From: an uncultured Bacilli bacterium
GTDB taxonomy: Bacteria > Bacillota_I > Bacilli_A > RF39 > UBA660
Direction of reading: 5' to 3'
Assembly (NCBI GenBank): GCA_934148875.1
Contig: CAKPDJ010000019.1
Location: forward strand, 1-25,011
Length of the DNA stretch: 25,011 bases
The position numbers and the translations under genes are program-made. The notes beneath the pieces are model-generated. The model saw nothing but the letters and a program-made list of their open reading frames with translations. It was not told the origin of the DNA and searched no databases. The first letter of the stretch is position 1. Each line of letters opens with the position of its first letter. This document shows, piece by piece, positions 7,962-15,438 of this stretch.

Positions 7962-8033
7962 ATTATCACCTTCATCTAGTTTAATATAGACTATATTAAT
8001 TAATTTTTATGTAGAATTTTGTTAAGGCAAAAG

Positions 8034-8058
8034 AAAAAATGCTATTATTCAGCATCTT
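8034..8058 (-). terminator. Intrinsic terminator after rpmF
   Basis: On the minus strand an eight-pair stem (AAGATGCT with AGCATTTT, one G-T pair) and a 7-nt loop run into a T-tract. It overlaps the end of rpmF. Confidence 0.75.
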
Positions 8059-8230
8059 CTTTTTTAACTTCTTCTTTTCCCTTGTAGAAACCACATTTAG
8101 GACAAACTCTATGAGGTCTAATTGCTTCTCCACAATTTGGACATTTAGTTGTTCCAACTTGAGTTAAAGCATTGTGACTTCTTCTCATTCTTTTTCTAGT
8201 TTTTGATACTTTTCTGAATGGTACTGCCAT
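8045..8230 (-). CDS. rpmF: 50S ribosomal protein L32
   Basis: L32 is a small structural protein of the large ribosomal subunit. The 61-residue sequence begins MAVPFRKVSKTRKRMRRSH, typical of the family, and keeps all four zinc-ligand cysteines (C30, C33, C43 and C46). This is therefore the zinc-binding form rather than a Cys-less paralogue. The C-terminus is an acidic/lysine tail. The ribosome binding site GAGGAGTGAT overlaps the stop codon of yceD, four bases upstream, so the two are translated from one message, as in most bacteria. Confidence 0.97.
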   Translation of the reverse strand: MAVPFRKVSKTRKRMRRSHNALTQVGTTKCPNCGEAIRPHRVCPKCGFYKGKEEVKKEDAE

Positions 8231-8234
8231 ATTA

Positions 8235-8702
8235 TCACTCCTCTCCCATCATATCTTTTAGTTCACTAAAAGGATTACTAGTATTTTTAATACTATCTTC
8301 ACTGACTAATTTCCAGCCATCCCCTTGATATTCATTGAAATTTTCCACGTTAGTCAATTTCAAAGGAACTTCTAAAATAATATTTTGCCATAAAATGTCT
8401 GTAATATCAAGTATATTTTCTAAATTTTCATTAAATTCTTCAAATTCTTCATCTATTTGGCATGAAAACTGATAATTTATGGGTTCTAAACTAATAGAAT
8501 CCTCTAATACCATAATACCAGACAATTCTGCTTCTAAAGTAATTATATCTGAACTGTTTCTAACAATATTACCACAAAGTCTTAAATCTCTTAAATCCAG
8601 AATTTCTGTATTATGAAATTTATCGTTTGGGATTGTAACAATACTATCAATATTTATAACGTCTTTCATGCCTCTATTTAGCATAGTTATATCAAGTTCC
8701 AT
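8235..8702 (-). CDS. yceD: YceD family protein (DUF177), YlbN-like
   Basis: YceD/YlbN is a conserved small protein encoded next to rpmF in most bacteria and linked to 23S rRNA maturation in plants and bacteria. The exact molecular role is not settled. The 155-residue protein shows the family core: LRLCGNIVRN near 41-50, SGIMVLEDSISLEPINY in the middle (about 61-77) and DGWKLVSED near 127-135. The usual Cys pair of other YceDs is not apparent. GGTGATTAT precedes the ATG. It is the first gene of a two-gene operon with rpmF and is divergent from ylbM, with promoters for both in the 107-base gap. Confidence 0.9.
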   Translation of the reverse strand: MELDITMLNRGMKDVINIDSIVTIPNDKFHNTEILDLRDLRLCGNIVRNSSDIITLEAELSGIMVLEDSISLEPINYQFSCQIDEEFEEFNENLENILDITDILWQNIILEVPLKLTNVENFNEYQGDGWKLVSEDSIKNTSNPFSELKDMMGEE

Positions 8703-8722
8703 ATAATCACCGCCGCTTACTA

Positions 8723-8751
8723 ATTATACAATAAAACTTAGAAATTATCAA
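8723..8751 (-). promoter_or_regulatory. Sigma-A promoter for yceD-rpmF
   Basis: TTGATA (8746-8751), a 17-bp spacer and TATAAT (8723-8728), placed about 20 bases upstream of the yceD ATG. Confidence 0.75.
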
Positions 8752-8778
8752 TATACGATAGTATTTTTTTTTAATTCA

Positions 8779-8787
8779 TGTTAAAAT
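8779..8787 (+). promoter_or_regulatory. Extended -10 promoter for ylbM
   Basis: TGTTAAAAT (TG-n-TAAAAT) lies 22 bases before the ylbM ATG. No clear -35 is present at standard spacing. Confidence 0.5.
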
Positions 8788-8809
8788 ACATCTAACTTGG
8801 AGGAATAGT

Positions 8810-9961
8810 ATGGATACTGTTGGAATTATTTGTGAATATAATCCGTTTCATAATGGACATGTATATCATTTAAAGAAAATTAAAGAACTATTTCCTAACT
8901 CGATAATTATTTTAATAATGTCTGGTAATTTTACTCAAAGAGGAATACCTAGTATTATTGATAAGTGGGATAAAACAGAAATAGCACTAGAATACGGAAT
9001 TGACTTAGTTGTTGAACTTCCCTTTCCTTTTGCTTCTCAAAGTGCAGATGTTTTCGCTCATGGTGCGATATCTATTTTAAAGGAGTTAAAAGTCAATTAC
9101 TTAATTTTTGGTAGTGAAAGTAATTCTATTGATAAACTTAAAGAAATGGTAAATTACACTTTAAACGTTTCTTCTTATCAAGAAAAAACTAAAGAGTATT
9201 TAAAAAAAGGATATAACTACCCTACAGCTTTAAATATGGCCTTTCCTGAAAAATATGATGGTATTGATGCTCCTAATGATTTATTAGCTTTTAGCTATAT
9301 TAAAGAAATCACTGTTCAAAAAGCTAATATAACGCCAATTTCTATCAAAAGAACTAATTCTTACCATAGTACAGAATTACAGGAAATATCTAGTGCTACC
9401 AGTATTAGAGGAGCTTTAATAAAAAAAGATGACGTATCTAACTGTGTCCCTAAAATTACGAATGATAAATTAAAAAAGCATATTTATTTACATGATGATT
9501 ATTTTAAGTTTTTAAAATATAAAATTTTATCTAGTCCTGATTTAACTATTTATCAAACGGTAGATGAAGGAATTGATAGTAGGATTAAAAAAAATATTGT
9601 TAGTGCTAGTAGTTGGGATGAACTTGTACAGAGTATTAAAACTAAACGATATACCTATAATAGAATTAATAGAATGCTTATTCATATTTTATGTAACTTC
9701 ACAAAGGAACAGGCACAAAAATGGAAAGATATTACTTATATTAGAATATTAGGATTTAGTGAAGATGGACAACAATATTTAAATAGTATTAAAAAATTTT
9801 TATCATTGCCACTCGTTACTACTTTTTCTAAGTGTAAGGATGAAATGTTACAATATGAACAAACAGTAACTGCTGTTTATGCATCTGTTTTGCCTGAAGA
9901 AGATAAGAATAATATGATTAAAAGTGAATATAAAAATCAACCAAAAATGAGAGAACATTAA
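8810..9961 (+). CDS. tmcAL: tRNA(Met) cytidine acetate ligase TmcAL (YlbM)
   Basis: TmcAL activates acetate with ATP and transfers it to the wobble cytidine (C34) of elongator tRNA-Met, forming N4-acetylcytidine and preventing misreading of AUA. The 383-residue protein starts with the nucleotidyltransferase signature GIICEYNPFHNGH (5-17, with HNGH at 14-17). SGNFTQRG follows at about 38-45 and the ATP-site segment FGSESNS further on. Family members are usually about 380-420 residues, so this one is full length. TTGGAGG precedes the ATG. It is divergent from yceD-rpmF, an arrangement also known for ylbM-ylbN-rpmF in Bacillus. It shares a convergent terminator with the next gene. Confidence 0.93.
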   Translation: MDTVGIICEYNPFHNGHVYHLKKIKELFPNSIIILIMSGNFTQRGIPSIIDKWDKTEIALEYGIDLVVELPFPFASQSADVFAHGAISILKELKVNYLIFGSESNSIDKLKEMVNYTLNVSSYQEKTKEYLKKGYNYPTALNMAFPEKYDGIDAPNDLLAFSYIKEITVQKANITPISIKRTNSYHSTELQEISSATSIRGALIKKDDVSNCVPKITNDKLKKHIYLHDDYFKFLKYKILSSPDLTIYQTVDEGIDSRIKKNIVSASSWDELVQSIKTKRYTYNRINRMLIHILCNFTKEQAQKWKDITYIRILGFSEDGQQYLNSIKKFLSLPLVTTFSKCKDEMLQYEQTVTAVYASVLPEEDKNNMIKSEYKNQPKMREH

Positions 9962-9985
9962 TTTACTAAGTTCTCTCATTTTTTA
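9943..9985. terminator. Bidirectional terminator between tmcAL and the gene at 9983-10345
   Basis: A perfect 14-bp stem (AAAAATGAGAGAAC and its complement) with a 13-nt loop is flanked by A- and T-runs that serve both strands. It overlaps both stop codons. Confidence 0.88.
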
Positions 9986-10345
9986 TCTTTGAGCTAATTT
10001 TTTAACGGCTGGTGTTGGAAAAAATACAGTAGTTTCTTCACCATATAAACTTTTAGCTATATTTATTAATTCTGGTCTTGATATATCTTCTATTTCTTTA
10101 AAATGATTAAGACTACCATTAGCCATTGTAACATAAGCACTTGATTGGCTTTCATCATGTTCGATAACTGAAGCAGCTAAAAAGTTTTCGTTATAAAAAA
10201 TACCATAAAAATTTGTATCTGCATCTTTTTTTGCTACAGCTTTGCTACAAAAAGCACCGTTTTCACCCCAATTACTCATTCTTTTAATATATGAAGCTAA
10301 CACTGGAGTATCAAGATTAATTTTTGTAATATTAATTGCGTTCAT
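9983..10345 (-). CDS. Hypothetical protein, 120 residues
   Basis: I do not recognise the family. The protein is soluble-looking, with no signal peptide or membrane segment. It is a mixed alpha/beta sequence with alternating strands (FYGIFYNENFLAASVIEH, SSAYVTMANG) and an amphipathic helix near 90-100. The fold could resemble a small alpha/beta domain such as an acetyltransferase fragment, but no motif supports an enzyme call. Two features support it as a real gene. A well-formed promoter (TTGCAT, 17 bp, TAAAAT) lies upstream, and GAGGAGGG is correctly spaced before the ATG. It is a single-gene unit between the pyk terminator and the bidirectional terminator. Confidence 0.75.
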   Translation of the reverse strand: MNAINITKINLDTPVLASYIKRMSNWGENGAFCSKAVAKKDADTNFYGIFYNENFLAASVIEHDESQSSAYVTMANGSLNHFKEIEDISRPELINIAKSLYGEETTVFFPTPAVKKLAQR

Positions 10346-10378
10346 TTTATCCCTCCTCTTTTTTACAGCGTGCTTTAA

Positions 10379-10407
10379 ATTTTATCACAAATTATACAAT
10401 AATGCAA
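10379..10407 (-). promoter_or_regulatory. Promoter of the 120-residue hypothetical gene
   Basis: TTGCAT (10402-10407), a 17-bp spacer and TAAAAT (10379-10384), preceded by TG-n (extended -10). It is about 33 bases upstream of the ATG. Confidence 0.65.
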
Positions 10408-10450
10408 GCACTTTTATTTAGTACTTGTTTTAATGCGGATTTTTAGAAAT

Positions 10451-10480
10451 AAAAAGAGATAGAATTTGTTTTTCTACCTC
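10451..10480 (-). terminator. Intrinsic terminator after pyk
   Basis: A 9-bp stem (GAGGTAGAA/TTCTATCTC, one G-T pair) with a 7-nt loop runs into TTTTTATTT on the minus strand, just past the pyk stop. Confidence 0.88.
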
Positions 10481-10502
10481 ATTTAACAAATATTATTTTA
10501 AA

Positions 10503-11906
10503 TTATTGGATTTCTTCAATTTTCATGAAGTTTGTATGTGCATTTTGTGGGAAACCACCAACAACTGTTACTATATCTCCTTTTTGAAGACTCATTACTT
10601 CTTTAGCAGCTTCAATTCCATCATGAACGATGTCATCTGTGTCTTCATATATAGGAACAACTTTTGGATATACTCCCCATTTTAATGCAAGTCTATGAGC
10701 TACTTTTTCACTAGTTACTGCAGCAATAATGAATGCATTAGGACGAAGTGAAGAAATATCTAGAGCTGTTTTTCCAGTTAAAGTAGATACTACTACTGCT
10801 TTAGTTGGTAAACTTTGTGTAGAACGTGCAGCACATTCAGCTATTGTGTTGTGGATTGCTGTTCCTTTTAATTTATATTCACTTAAATTGTATTTAGTTA
10901 TTTTTTCAACATTATGACAAATGCTAGCCATCATTTGAATTGTTTCTACTGGATATTCACCCATTGTAGTTTCATCACTTGTCATAATAGCGTCACAACC
11001 AGCTAGGATAGCATTAGAAACATCAGTTACCTCTGCATTAGTTGGACGAATGTTATGTTTCATACTAGTCATCATTTGAGTAGCCATGATAACACCAGTA
11101 CCACTAGCATGACATGCATCAATCATCATTTGTTGATATAATGGTAAATTTTCAAGACCAGTTTCAATACCTAAATCTCCACGAGCTATCATAATATAAT
11201 CAGATGCTTCTACGATTTCTTGTAAATGATCCATTGCATATTGAGTTTCAACTTTAGAAATGATAATCATGTCAGGTTTACCAAACTCGCGGCATAGATT
11301 TCTTACTTCATTAACGTCATCAGCACTGTTTACAAAAGAAATAGCTAAGTAATCTCCATCCATATCACATGCATATTTGATATCTTCACGATCAACATCA
11401 GAAACATATGGAACATCTAATTTGATACCTGGAATACATACACCACGACGTGATTTAATAGTACCACCATTAACAATACGGCAAGTAACACCATCACTCT
11501 CAACACTCTCTACTATTAATTTATAGAAACCATCATCTAAAAGTACTGTTGAACCTACACTAAGGTCTTTTAATACTCCTTTATAGTTGAAAGAAATTCT
11601 CTCTTTTGTTCCAAGAACATCTTCTTCAACTATTCTAATAGTAGAACCTGCTACTAATTCAATATAATCACCTTCAAAAGTACAAGTTCTAAGATCTGGT
11701 CCTTTTGTATCGTATAATGTTGCGATATTAGCACCTAGTTCTTCATTTGCTCTTTTAATTAATGATTCATCTAATTTTCTTTCTTCCATTGTTGCATGAG
11801 AAAAGTTGATTCTTGCAACATTCATACCAGCATCTACTAAACCTTTGAAATTTTCCCAAGTTTGAGTAGAAGGACCGATACTACAAATAATTTTTGTCTT
11901 CTTCAT
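10503..11906 (-). CDS. pyk: Pyruvate kinase
   Basis: Pyruvate kinase transfers phosphate from phosphoenolpyruvate to ADP, the last ATP-yielding step of glycolysis, in the cytoplasm. The protein has 467 residues from the ATG at 11906. An in-frame GTG three codons upstream overlaps the GAGGAGTGA ribosome binding site and is unlikely. Visible motifs are KTKIICSIGPST, NFSHAT, DTKGPDLR (66-73), the B domain (about 74-165), IISKVET with catalytic Lys218 and Glu220, and ARGDLGIE (241-248). The usual MLSGETA near the active site reads MTSDETT here, a less common variant. It lacks the C-terminal PEP-utilising extension of Bacillus Pyk. A strong promoter and a terminator make it a single-gene unit. Confidence 0.97.
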   Translation of the reverse strand: MKKTKIICSIGPSTQTWENFKGLVDAGMNVARINFSHATMEERKLDESLIKRANEELGANIATLYDTKGPDLRTCTFEGDYIELVAGSTIRIVEEDVLGTKERISFNYKGVLKDLSVGSTVLLDDGFYKLIVESVESDGVTCRIVNGGTIKSRRGVCIPGIKLDVPYVSDVDREDIKYACDMDGDYLAISFVNSADDVNEVRNLCREFGKPDMIIISKVETQYAMDHLQEIVEASDYIMIARGDLGIETGLENLPLYQQMMIDACHASGTGVIMATQMMTSMKHNIRPTNAEVTDVSNAILAGCDAIMTSDETTMGEYPVETIQMMASICHNVEKITKYNLSEYKLKGTAIHNTIAECAARSTQSLPTKAVVVSTLTGKTALDISSLRPNAFIIAAVTSEKVAHRLALKWGVYPKVVPIYEDTDDIVHDGIEAAKEVMSLQKGDIVTVVGGFPQNAHTNFMKIEEIQ

Positions 11907-11939
11907 AAAATTCACTCCTCTAATTTTTTCGCACTTACA

Positions 11940-11968
11940 ATATTAACACATTTTACCATTGTTTTCAA
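11940..11968 (-). promoter_or_regulatory. Strong promoter for pyk
   Basis: TTGAAA (11963-11968), exactly 17 bp of spacer and TAATAT (11940-11945), with TG at the extended -10 position. The -10 is about 33 bases from the ATG. Confidence 0.8.
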
Positions 11969-12001
11969 TTATTTTTAGATATTTTAATAGTAAACTGTCA
12001 A

Positions 12002-12142
12002 TTACTTTTTAAATTTTGAATAATTATCATTATTAGCTAATATTAACGCGCTATTAGTTGCCAAAATATTTTTTCTATAAGTAAATAATTTTGCCTTGAT
12101 ATTTGTATTTGTAAACTTTTTATCCGCAATTTTTTTACTCAT
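12002..12142 (-). CDS. Possible small basic protein, 46 residues
   Basis: An ORF of 46 codons begins 17 bases after the mutM stop and ends in TAA at 12002-12004. It starts MSKKIADKKF and ends YSKFKK. It is Lys-rich (about ten Lys), with no membrane segment and no known motif. The sequence before the ATG (GTTAAGTAAG) is a poor ribosome binding site. It could be translated by coupling to mutM. It could also be chance, since short ORFs are common in AT-rich DNA. It does fill a gap that otherwise holds no feature before the pyk promoter. Confidence 0.3.
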   Translation of the reverse strand: MSKKIADKKFTNTNIKAKLFTYRKNILATNSALILANNDNYSKFKK

Positions 12143-12158
12143 CTTACTTAACTAAATA

Positions 12159-12980
12159 TTATTTCTGACACTTTGGACAATAATAAGTTCCTCTTCCATT
12201 TACTTTGATTTTTAAAATAGTAGTACCACAATTAGGACAAGCCTCTCCTACTTTAGTATGAACATATAAATGATTTTGAAAAAGTCCAGTTACTCCTTCT
12301 TCTGATGTATAATTTCTAATTGTTGTTCCACCATCCTTAATAGCTTTATCTAGAGTAATAATGGTATTTTCAATTATTAATTTTAATTTATCATCACTAA
12401 CTTTATTAGCTGGTGTTAAGGGATTAACTTTTGATAAAAACAAAATTTCATCATCATAAATATTTCCTATTCCTGTAATTATAGATTGATCTAAAAGGGC
12501 TGTTTTGATTGGTATTTTCTTGTTTTTTAAATGCTCTTTTAAATATTCTACAGTTAAACTCTTATCCCATGGCTCTAATCCTAATTCAGTAAATGGAGGC
12601 ATTTCATTTATTTTTTCCTTAGGAATAAGCTTCATTCTACCAAACTTTCTAACATCTTGAAAATGTAGTTCTTCGCTATTGTCAATAGTAAATACTACAT
12701 GATGATGTTTTTCTAATGGACTATTTATCTCTCTATAAAAAAATTTTCCCTCCATCCTAAGATGAACTAGTAAATAATCAGTATCTAGTTCAATTACTAT
12801 CCATTTACCACGAGTTGAAAAGGAATTTATAGTCTGACCTTTTACCTTATTTACGAATTCATTAGCGGCTGGATAATCTATAATTGGCTCATAGTACACT
12901 TTACAATCTGTGATTTTTCTTCCCAATAATTTTTTCTCTAATTTTTTAGTAACTGTAATAACTTCTGGTTTTTCTGGCAT
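12159..12980 (-). CDS. mutM: Formamidopyrimidine-DNA glycosylase (Fpg/MutM)
   Basis: Fpg excises 8-oxoguanine and formamidopyrimidines from DNA and cleaves the strand by beta/delta-elimination. The 273-residue protein has the catalytic Pro2 and Glu3 exposed after Met removal (MPEKPEV; Lys replaces the usual Leu4). It also has the conserved Lys59 in RGKWIV, a helix-two-turn-helix region (about 155-210, including LLDQSIITGIGNIYDDEILF) and a C-terminal zinc finger (C248, C251, C268 and C271) with its DNA-binding Arg263. The length is normal. GAAGTGATATT precedes the ATG. In many Bacillota mutM follows polA. Here polA is on the same strand further upstream, separated by the transporter cluster at 13110-18106, which may have been inserted between them. 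Confidence 0.96.
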   Translation of the reverse strand: MPEKPEVITVTKKLEKKLLGRKITDCKVYYEPIIDYPAANEFVNKVKGQTINSFSTRGKWIVIELDTDYLLVHLRMEGKFFYREINSPLEKHHHVVFTIDNSEELHFQDVRKFGRMKLIPKEKINEMPPFTELGLEPWDKSLTVEYLKEHLKNKKIPIKTALLDQSIITGIGNIYDDEILFLSKVNPLTPANKVSDDKLKLIIENTIITLDKAIKDGGTTIRNYTSEEGVTGLFQNHLYVHTKVGEACPNCGTTILKIKVNGRGTYYCPKCQK

Positions 12981-13033
12981 AATATCACTTCTTTCGTTTT
13001 AATAATGATTATATTTTTCTGATTAACGCAATT

Positions 13034-13042
13034 ATTATAACA
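13034..13042 (-). promoter_or_regulatory. Extended -10 promoter for mutM
   Basis: TGTTATAAT (TG-n-TATAAT) lies about 54 bases upstream of the mutM ATG and immediately downstream of the previous operon's terminator. No good -35 is present; that position falls inside the terminator hairpin. Confidence 0.55.
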
Positions 13043-13043
13043 T

Positions 13044-13067
13044 ATAAAAAGCAGATTTTCATCTGCA
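13044..13067 (-). terminator. Terminator at the end of the TetR/ABC/flavodoxin cluster
   Basis: A perfect 6-bp stem GCAGAT/ATCTGC closed by a GAAA tetraloop is followed by TTTTTAT on the minus strand. It lies about 45 bases past the flavodoxin gene's stop. Confidence 0.88.
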
Positions 13068-13109
13068 ATTATTCTATATTTATATCAATTTAATTTTTGC
13101 TTATGACTA

Positions 13110-14012
13110 TTATTTTATATTCTTTATTTTGCCAAATCTAACACAAATTGATGTTAATTTTTTTCTTTTTTTACCAATAATTTTATCAGTTTCATCTGCT
13201 ACATTTTTAAAGCTAGCCTTCATGAAATGAGTAAATATATATTCGACATTATTGATATCTTTAGCATACTTATAACAAAATTCTCTAATTGGAGCACAAA
13301 TATTAAATACCCAAATTGGTGATACTATTATCACTCTATCGTATCTATCTAATTTAATTCCTATGTCTTCGATTTTCATTCGCCATTTATGCATACCAAA
13401 TCTTCCACACCACCAAAAGCCTAGGGTGTTTTCTGTTTTTTCTTTGGCTTTTAATTCAATTATTTCAGCTCCTATTTTGTTTGCTTCGTCATAAGCTATT
13501 TTTTTGGTATATCCCATTCTTGAAAAATAAACTACCAATATTTTGTTATTTTTATTTATATTGGGATAATTATTAATGTTAAATTCAAACTGTTCTTGGG
13601 TATAGAAAACATAGGTTATATATCCTATTATTAATTGCATTAATCCAAATATAAAATAACTAGTTGATAAAACATTCATTGGAAAAATAATAAATTGAAT
13701 GGTAATCCATAACATTAAAGTAAAACCAAATATAGTCCCTAATATAATACCAGACTCTTTATTTTTTATTAGTAAATATGCTGCTGTTAAATTTGAAAAC
13801 CCATTTACTATTAGTAAAGAAATTCCAGAAAAAATAAAATTTTGAAATAATATATTACTAAATGGTAGAACTTGAAAGTATGGCAACATTTCATCCATTT
13901 TCATTAATTTACCAGTTGGATCTATTAGCATAGTTATACCACCCAGTAGGGCACCAACGCCTATAAATAAACACCAAAATAATAAGATTTTTTTAGTTCT
14001 TTTGTATCTCAT
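13110..14012 (-). CDS. Membrane protein fused to a C-terminal flavodoxin domain
   Basis: The 300-residue protein has about four membrane segments in its first half (roughly 8-30, 56-82, 87-110 and 115-137). The second half is a cytoplasmic flavodoxin-like domain (about 156-290). The domain starts KILVVYFSRMGYTKK (157-171), with the FMN phosphate-binding loop SRMGYT (164-169). RYDRVIIVSPIWVFNICAPI (223-242) forms the second flavin-binding strand and loop. A WWCGRFGMHKW segment (200-210) is shared with other Bacillota flavodoxins of this type that I recall. It may carry electrons to or from a membrane redox partner, which is inference. It is the last gene of the TetR-led cluster, 18 bases after the small protein at 14031-14237. 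The fused layout is clear; the substrate is unknown. Confidence 0.85.
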   Translation of the reverse strand: MRYKRTKKILLFWCLFIGVGALLGGITMLIDPTGKLMKMDEMLPYFQVLPFSNILFQNFIFSGISLLIVNGFSNLTAAYLLIKNKESGIILGTIFGFTLMLWITIQFIIFPMNVLSTSYFIFGLMQLIIGYITYVFYTQEQFEFNINNYPNINKNNKILVVYFSRMGYTKKIAYDEANKIGAEIIELKAKEKTENTLGFWWCGRFGMHKWRMKIEDIGIKLDRYDRVIIVSPIWVFNICAPIREFCYKYAKDINNVEYIFTHFMKASFKNVADETDKIIGKKRKKLTSICVRFGKIKNIK

Positions 14013-14030
14013 TTTTGTACCTCTTCAAAA

Positions 14031-14237
14031 TTACTTTATTTTATTAAATATTATTGTTTTATCTTTCATTGAAATTTTACCTACTTCATATCCATAATCT
14101 AATAATTCTTTTTTATATTTAAGAAATGAATGATTTATTTCAAAACCTAATATATTTTTGATTTCACTATAGGAAAGTTTATAACTATCTTTGTTACCGT
14201 TTTCTATATATTTCCATAATAATAAATATTTACTCAT
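14031..14237 (-). CDS. Small conserved protein, 68 residues, possible winged-helix fold
   Basis: This basic 68-residue protein starts MSKYLLLWKYIEN, carries SYSEIKNILGFEINHSFLKYKKEL in the middle and ends with two short strands (EVGKISMKDKTIIFNKI). The helix-helix-strand-strand order resembles a tiny winged-helix domain. I recall similar stand-alone proteins in Clostridia and Bacilli, but cannot give a firm family name or function. A weak ribosome binding site (AAGAAGGTG) precedes the ATG. It sits between the second ABC permease (52-base gap) and the membrane-flavodoxin gene (18-base gap), so it is probably part of the same transcript. A role as a second regulator of the cluster is possible but unproven. 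Confidence 0.75.
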   Translation of the reverse strand: MSKYLLLWKYIENGNKDSYKLSYSEIKNILGFEINHSFLKYKKELLDYGYEVGKISMKDKTIIFNKIK

Positions 14238-14289
14238 TAATTACACCTTCTTTTATTAACTATTTAAATCATAATATAGCCTAGTAATA

Positions 14290-15438
14290 TTAATTAATTA
14301 TTTGCTTTTTCTTACTAATATAATTTGTTAGAAAAATAAATACTAAACTAAATCCAATAATAATTCCACCATTAATAAGTAAAGGTTTAATCATATCGAG
14401 ATTGAAAGTTTCAATTGTCTTAATTAATTCATTATTTGAAACATAATAATATGTAGGCAAAATATGTGCTATTTTTATAGCATAACTAGGCATATATTCG
14501 AATGGAACAAAACAACCACATAAGAAGGAACTACCAAGTGCTACAACATTTACTATTCCACCAACAGCATTTTTGTTTTGGGTAATATTACCTATCAAAA
14601 ATCCTATAGTTAGACTGCATAGTGCAAATACGAAAGAATTTATGATGTATGCTAATCCATTTGAAGTCAGCATCAAATCTTTGAATAAAATAGTACCTAA
14701 AATCATGTATAATACCCACATTGCAAATATGACAATAGAATTTGATAATAATACTATTCTATTATATTTCTTATAATCAAAGCTACTTATTATAGTTCTC
14801 TTTCTTACATTTGTTTCTTTTATAATTGATAAAATCATACTGATACAATATACGCAACCGGCTAAAAGAGCATAGTTTAGGAAATTGAAATATCTAGTCA
14901 TACTACTTAATTTTGATGTATCTAATGTTGTTTTTAATTCAGTTTTAATATTTGTATCTACAACTTCATTTATTTTTTCTACTAATTCATCATCAGTATA
15001 GTAATCTCTATAAATCAAAGCTGTTTTTATATACTTTTCTACTAGCATTTCGCTATATGAAGAATATTCATCGCCACTTGATTTATATTCTAAAGTAGGA
15101 TTTTTTCCATTTAGTATATCACTTCCGAAATTTTCTGGTATATAAATAACATAATTTACGTCTCTGTAAAATATAGCATCGTTTATCTTTTCTTCATCAT
15201 TTATATTGATTTTCTTTATTTCTGCATGTTTAGCTATGTAATCTTCTAAACCTTTAGAGATGCTGTTTTCTTTATCTTTATTAACTATTAGTACATCTGG
15301 TTTAGCTTCTTCAAAATTTGTTATGTTGTTACCTGATGTTTGATTAATTGCTGTTACAGAAATCAATACTACTGTATATAGAATGAGCGTGCCTTTTAAT
15401 TTATTTAATACTTTTAGAATTGTTTTAAATACTGTCAT
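14290..15438 (-). CDS. ABC-2 type transporter permease (second subunit)
   Basis: This 382-residue integral membrane protein has the ABC-2 exporter layout. One N-terminal membrane helix (about 10-30) is followed by a large extracytoplasmic loop (about 31-180, charged and rich in Asp, Glu, Lys and Tyr) and then five or six helices from about 185 to 375. LGSSFLCGCFVPFEYMP (about 300-316) is the conserved segment before the last helices. Its start overlaps the end of the previous permease by 14 bases, which implies translational coupling and a heterodimeric channel. Together with the ATPase at 16606-17367 it should form an exporter of drugs, peptides or lipids. The substrate cannot be read from the sequence. 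Confidence 0.9.
   Translation of the reverse strand: MTVFKTILKVLNKLKGTLILYTVVLISVTAINQTSGNNITNFEEAKPDVLIVNKDKENSISKGLEDYIAKHAEIKKININDEEKINDAIFYRDVNYVIYIPENFGSDILNGKNPTLEYKSSGDEYSSYSEMLVEKYIKTALIYRDYYTDDELVEKINEVVDTNIKTELKTTLDTSKLSSMTRYFNFLNYALLAGCVYCISMILSIIKETNVRKRTIISSFDYKKYNRIVLLSNSIVIFAMWVLYMILGTILFKDLMLTSNGLAYIINSFVFALCSLTIGFLIGNITQNKNAVGGIVNVVALGSSFLCGCFVPFEYMPSYAIKIAHILPTYYYVSNNELIKTIETFNLDMIKPLLINGGIIIGFSLVFIFLTNYISKKKQIIN

Noticed and set aside
11973..12001. TTGACA at 11996-12001 as a second pyk promoter
   Set aside because: No acceptable -10 occurs at 16-18 bp. The promoter at 11940-11968 is far better.
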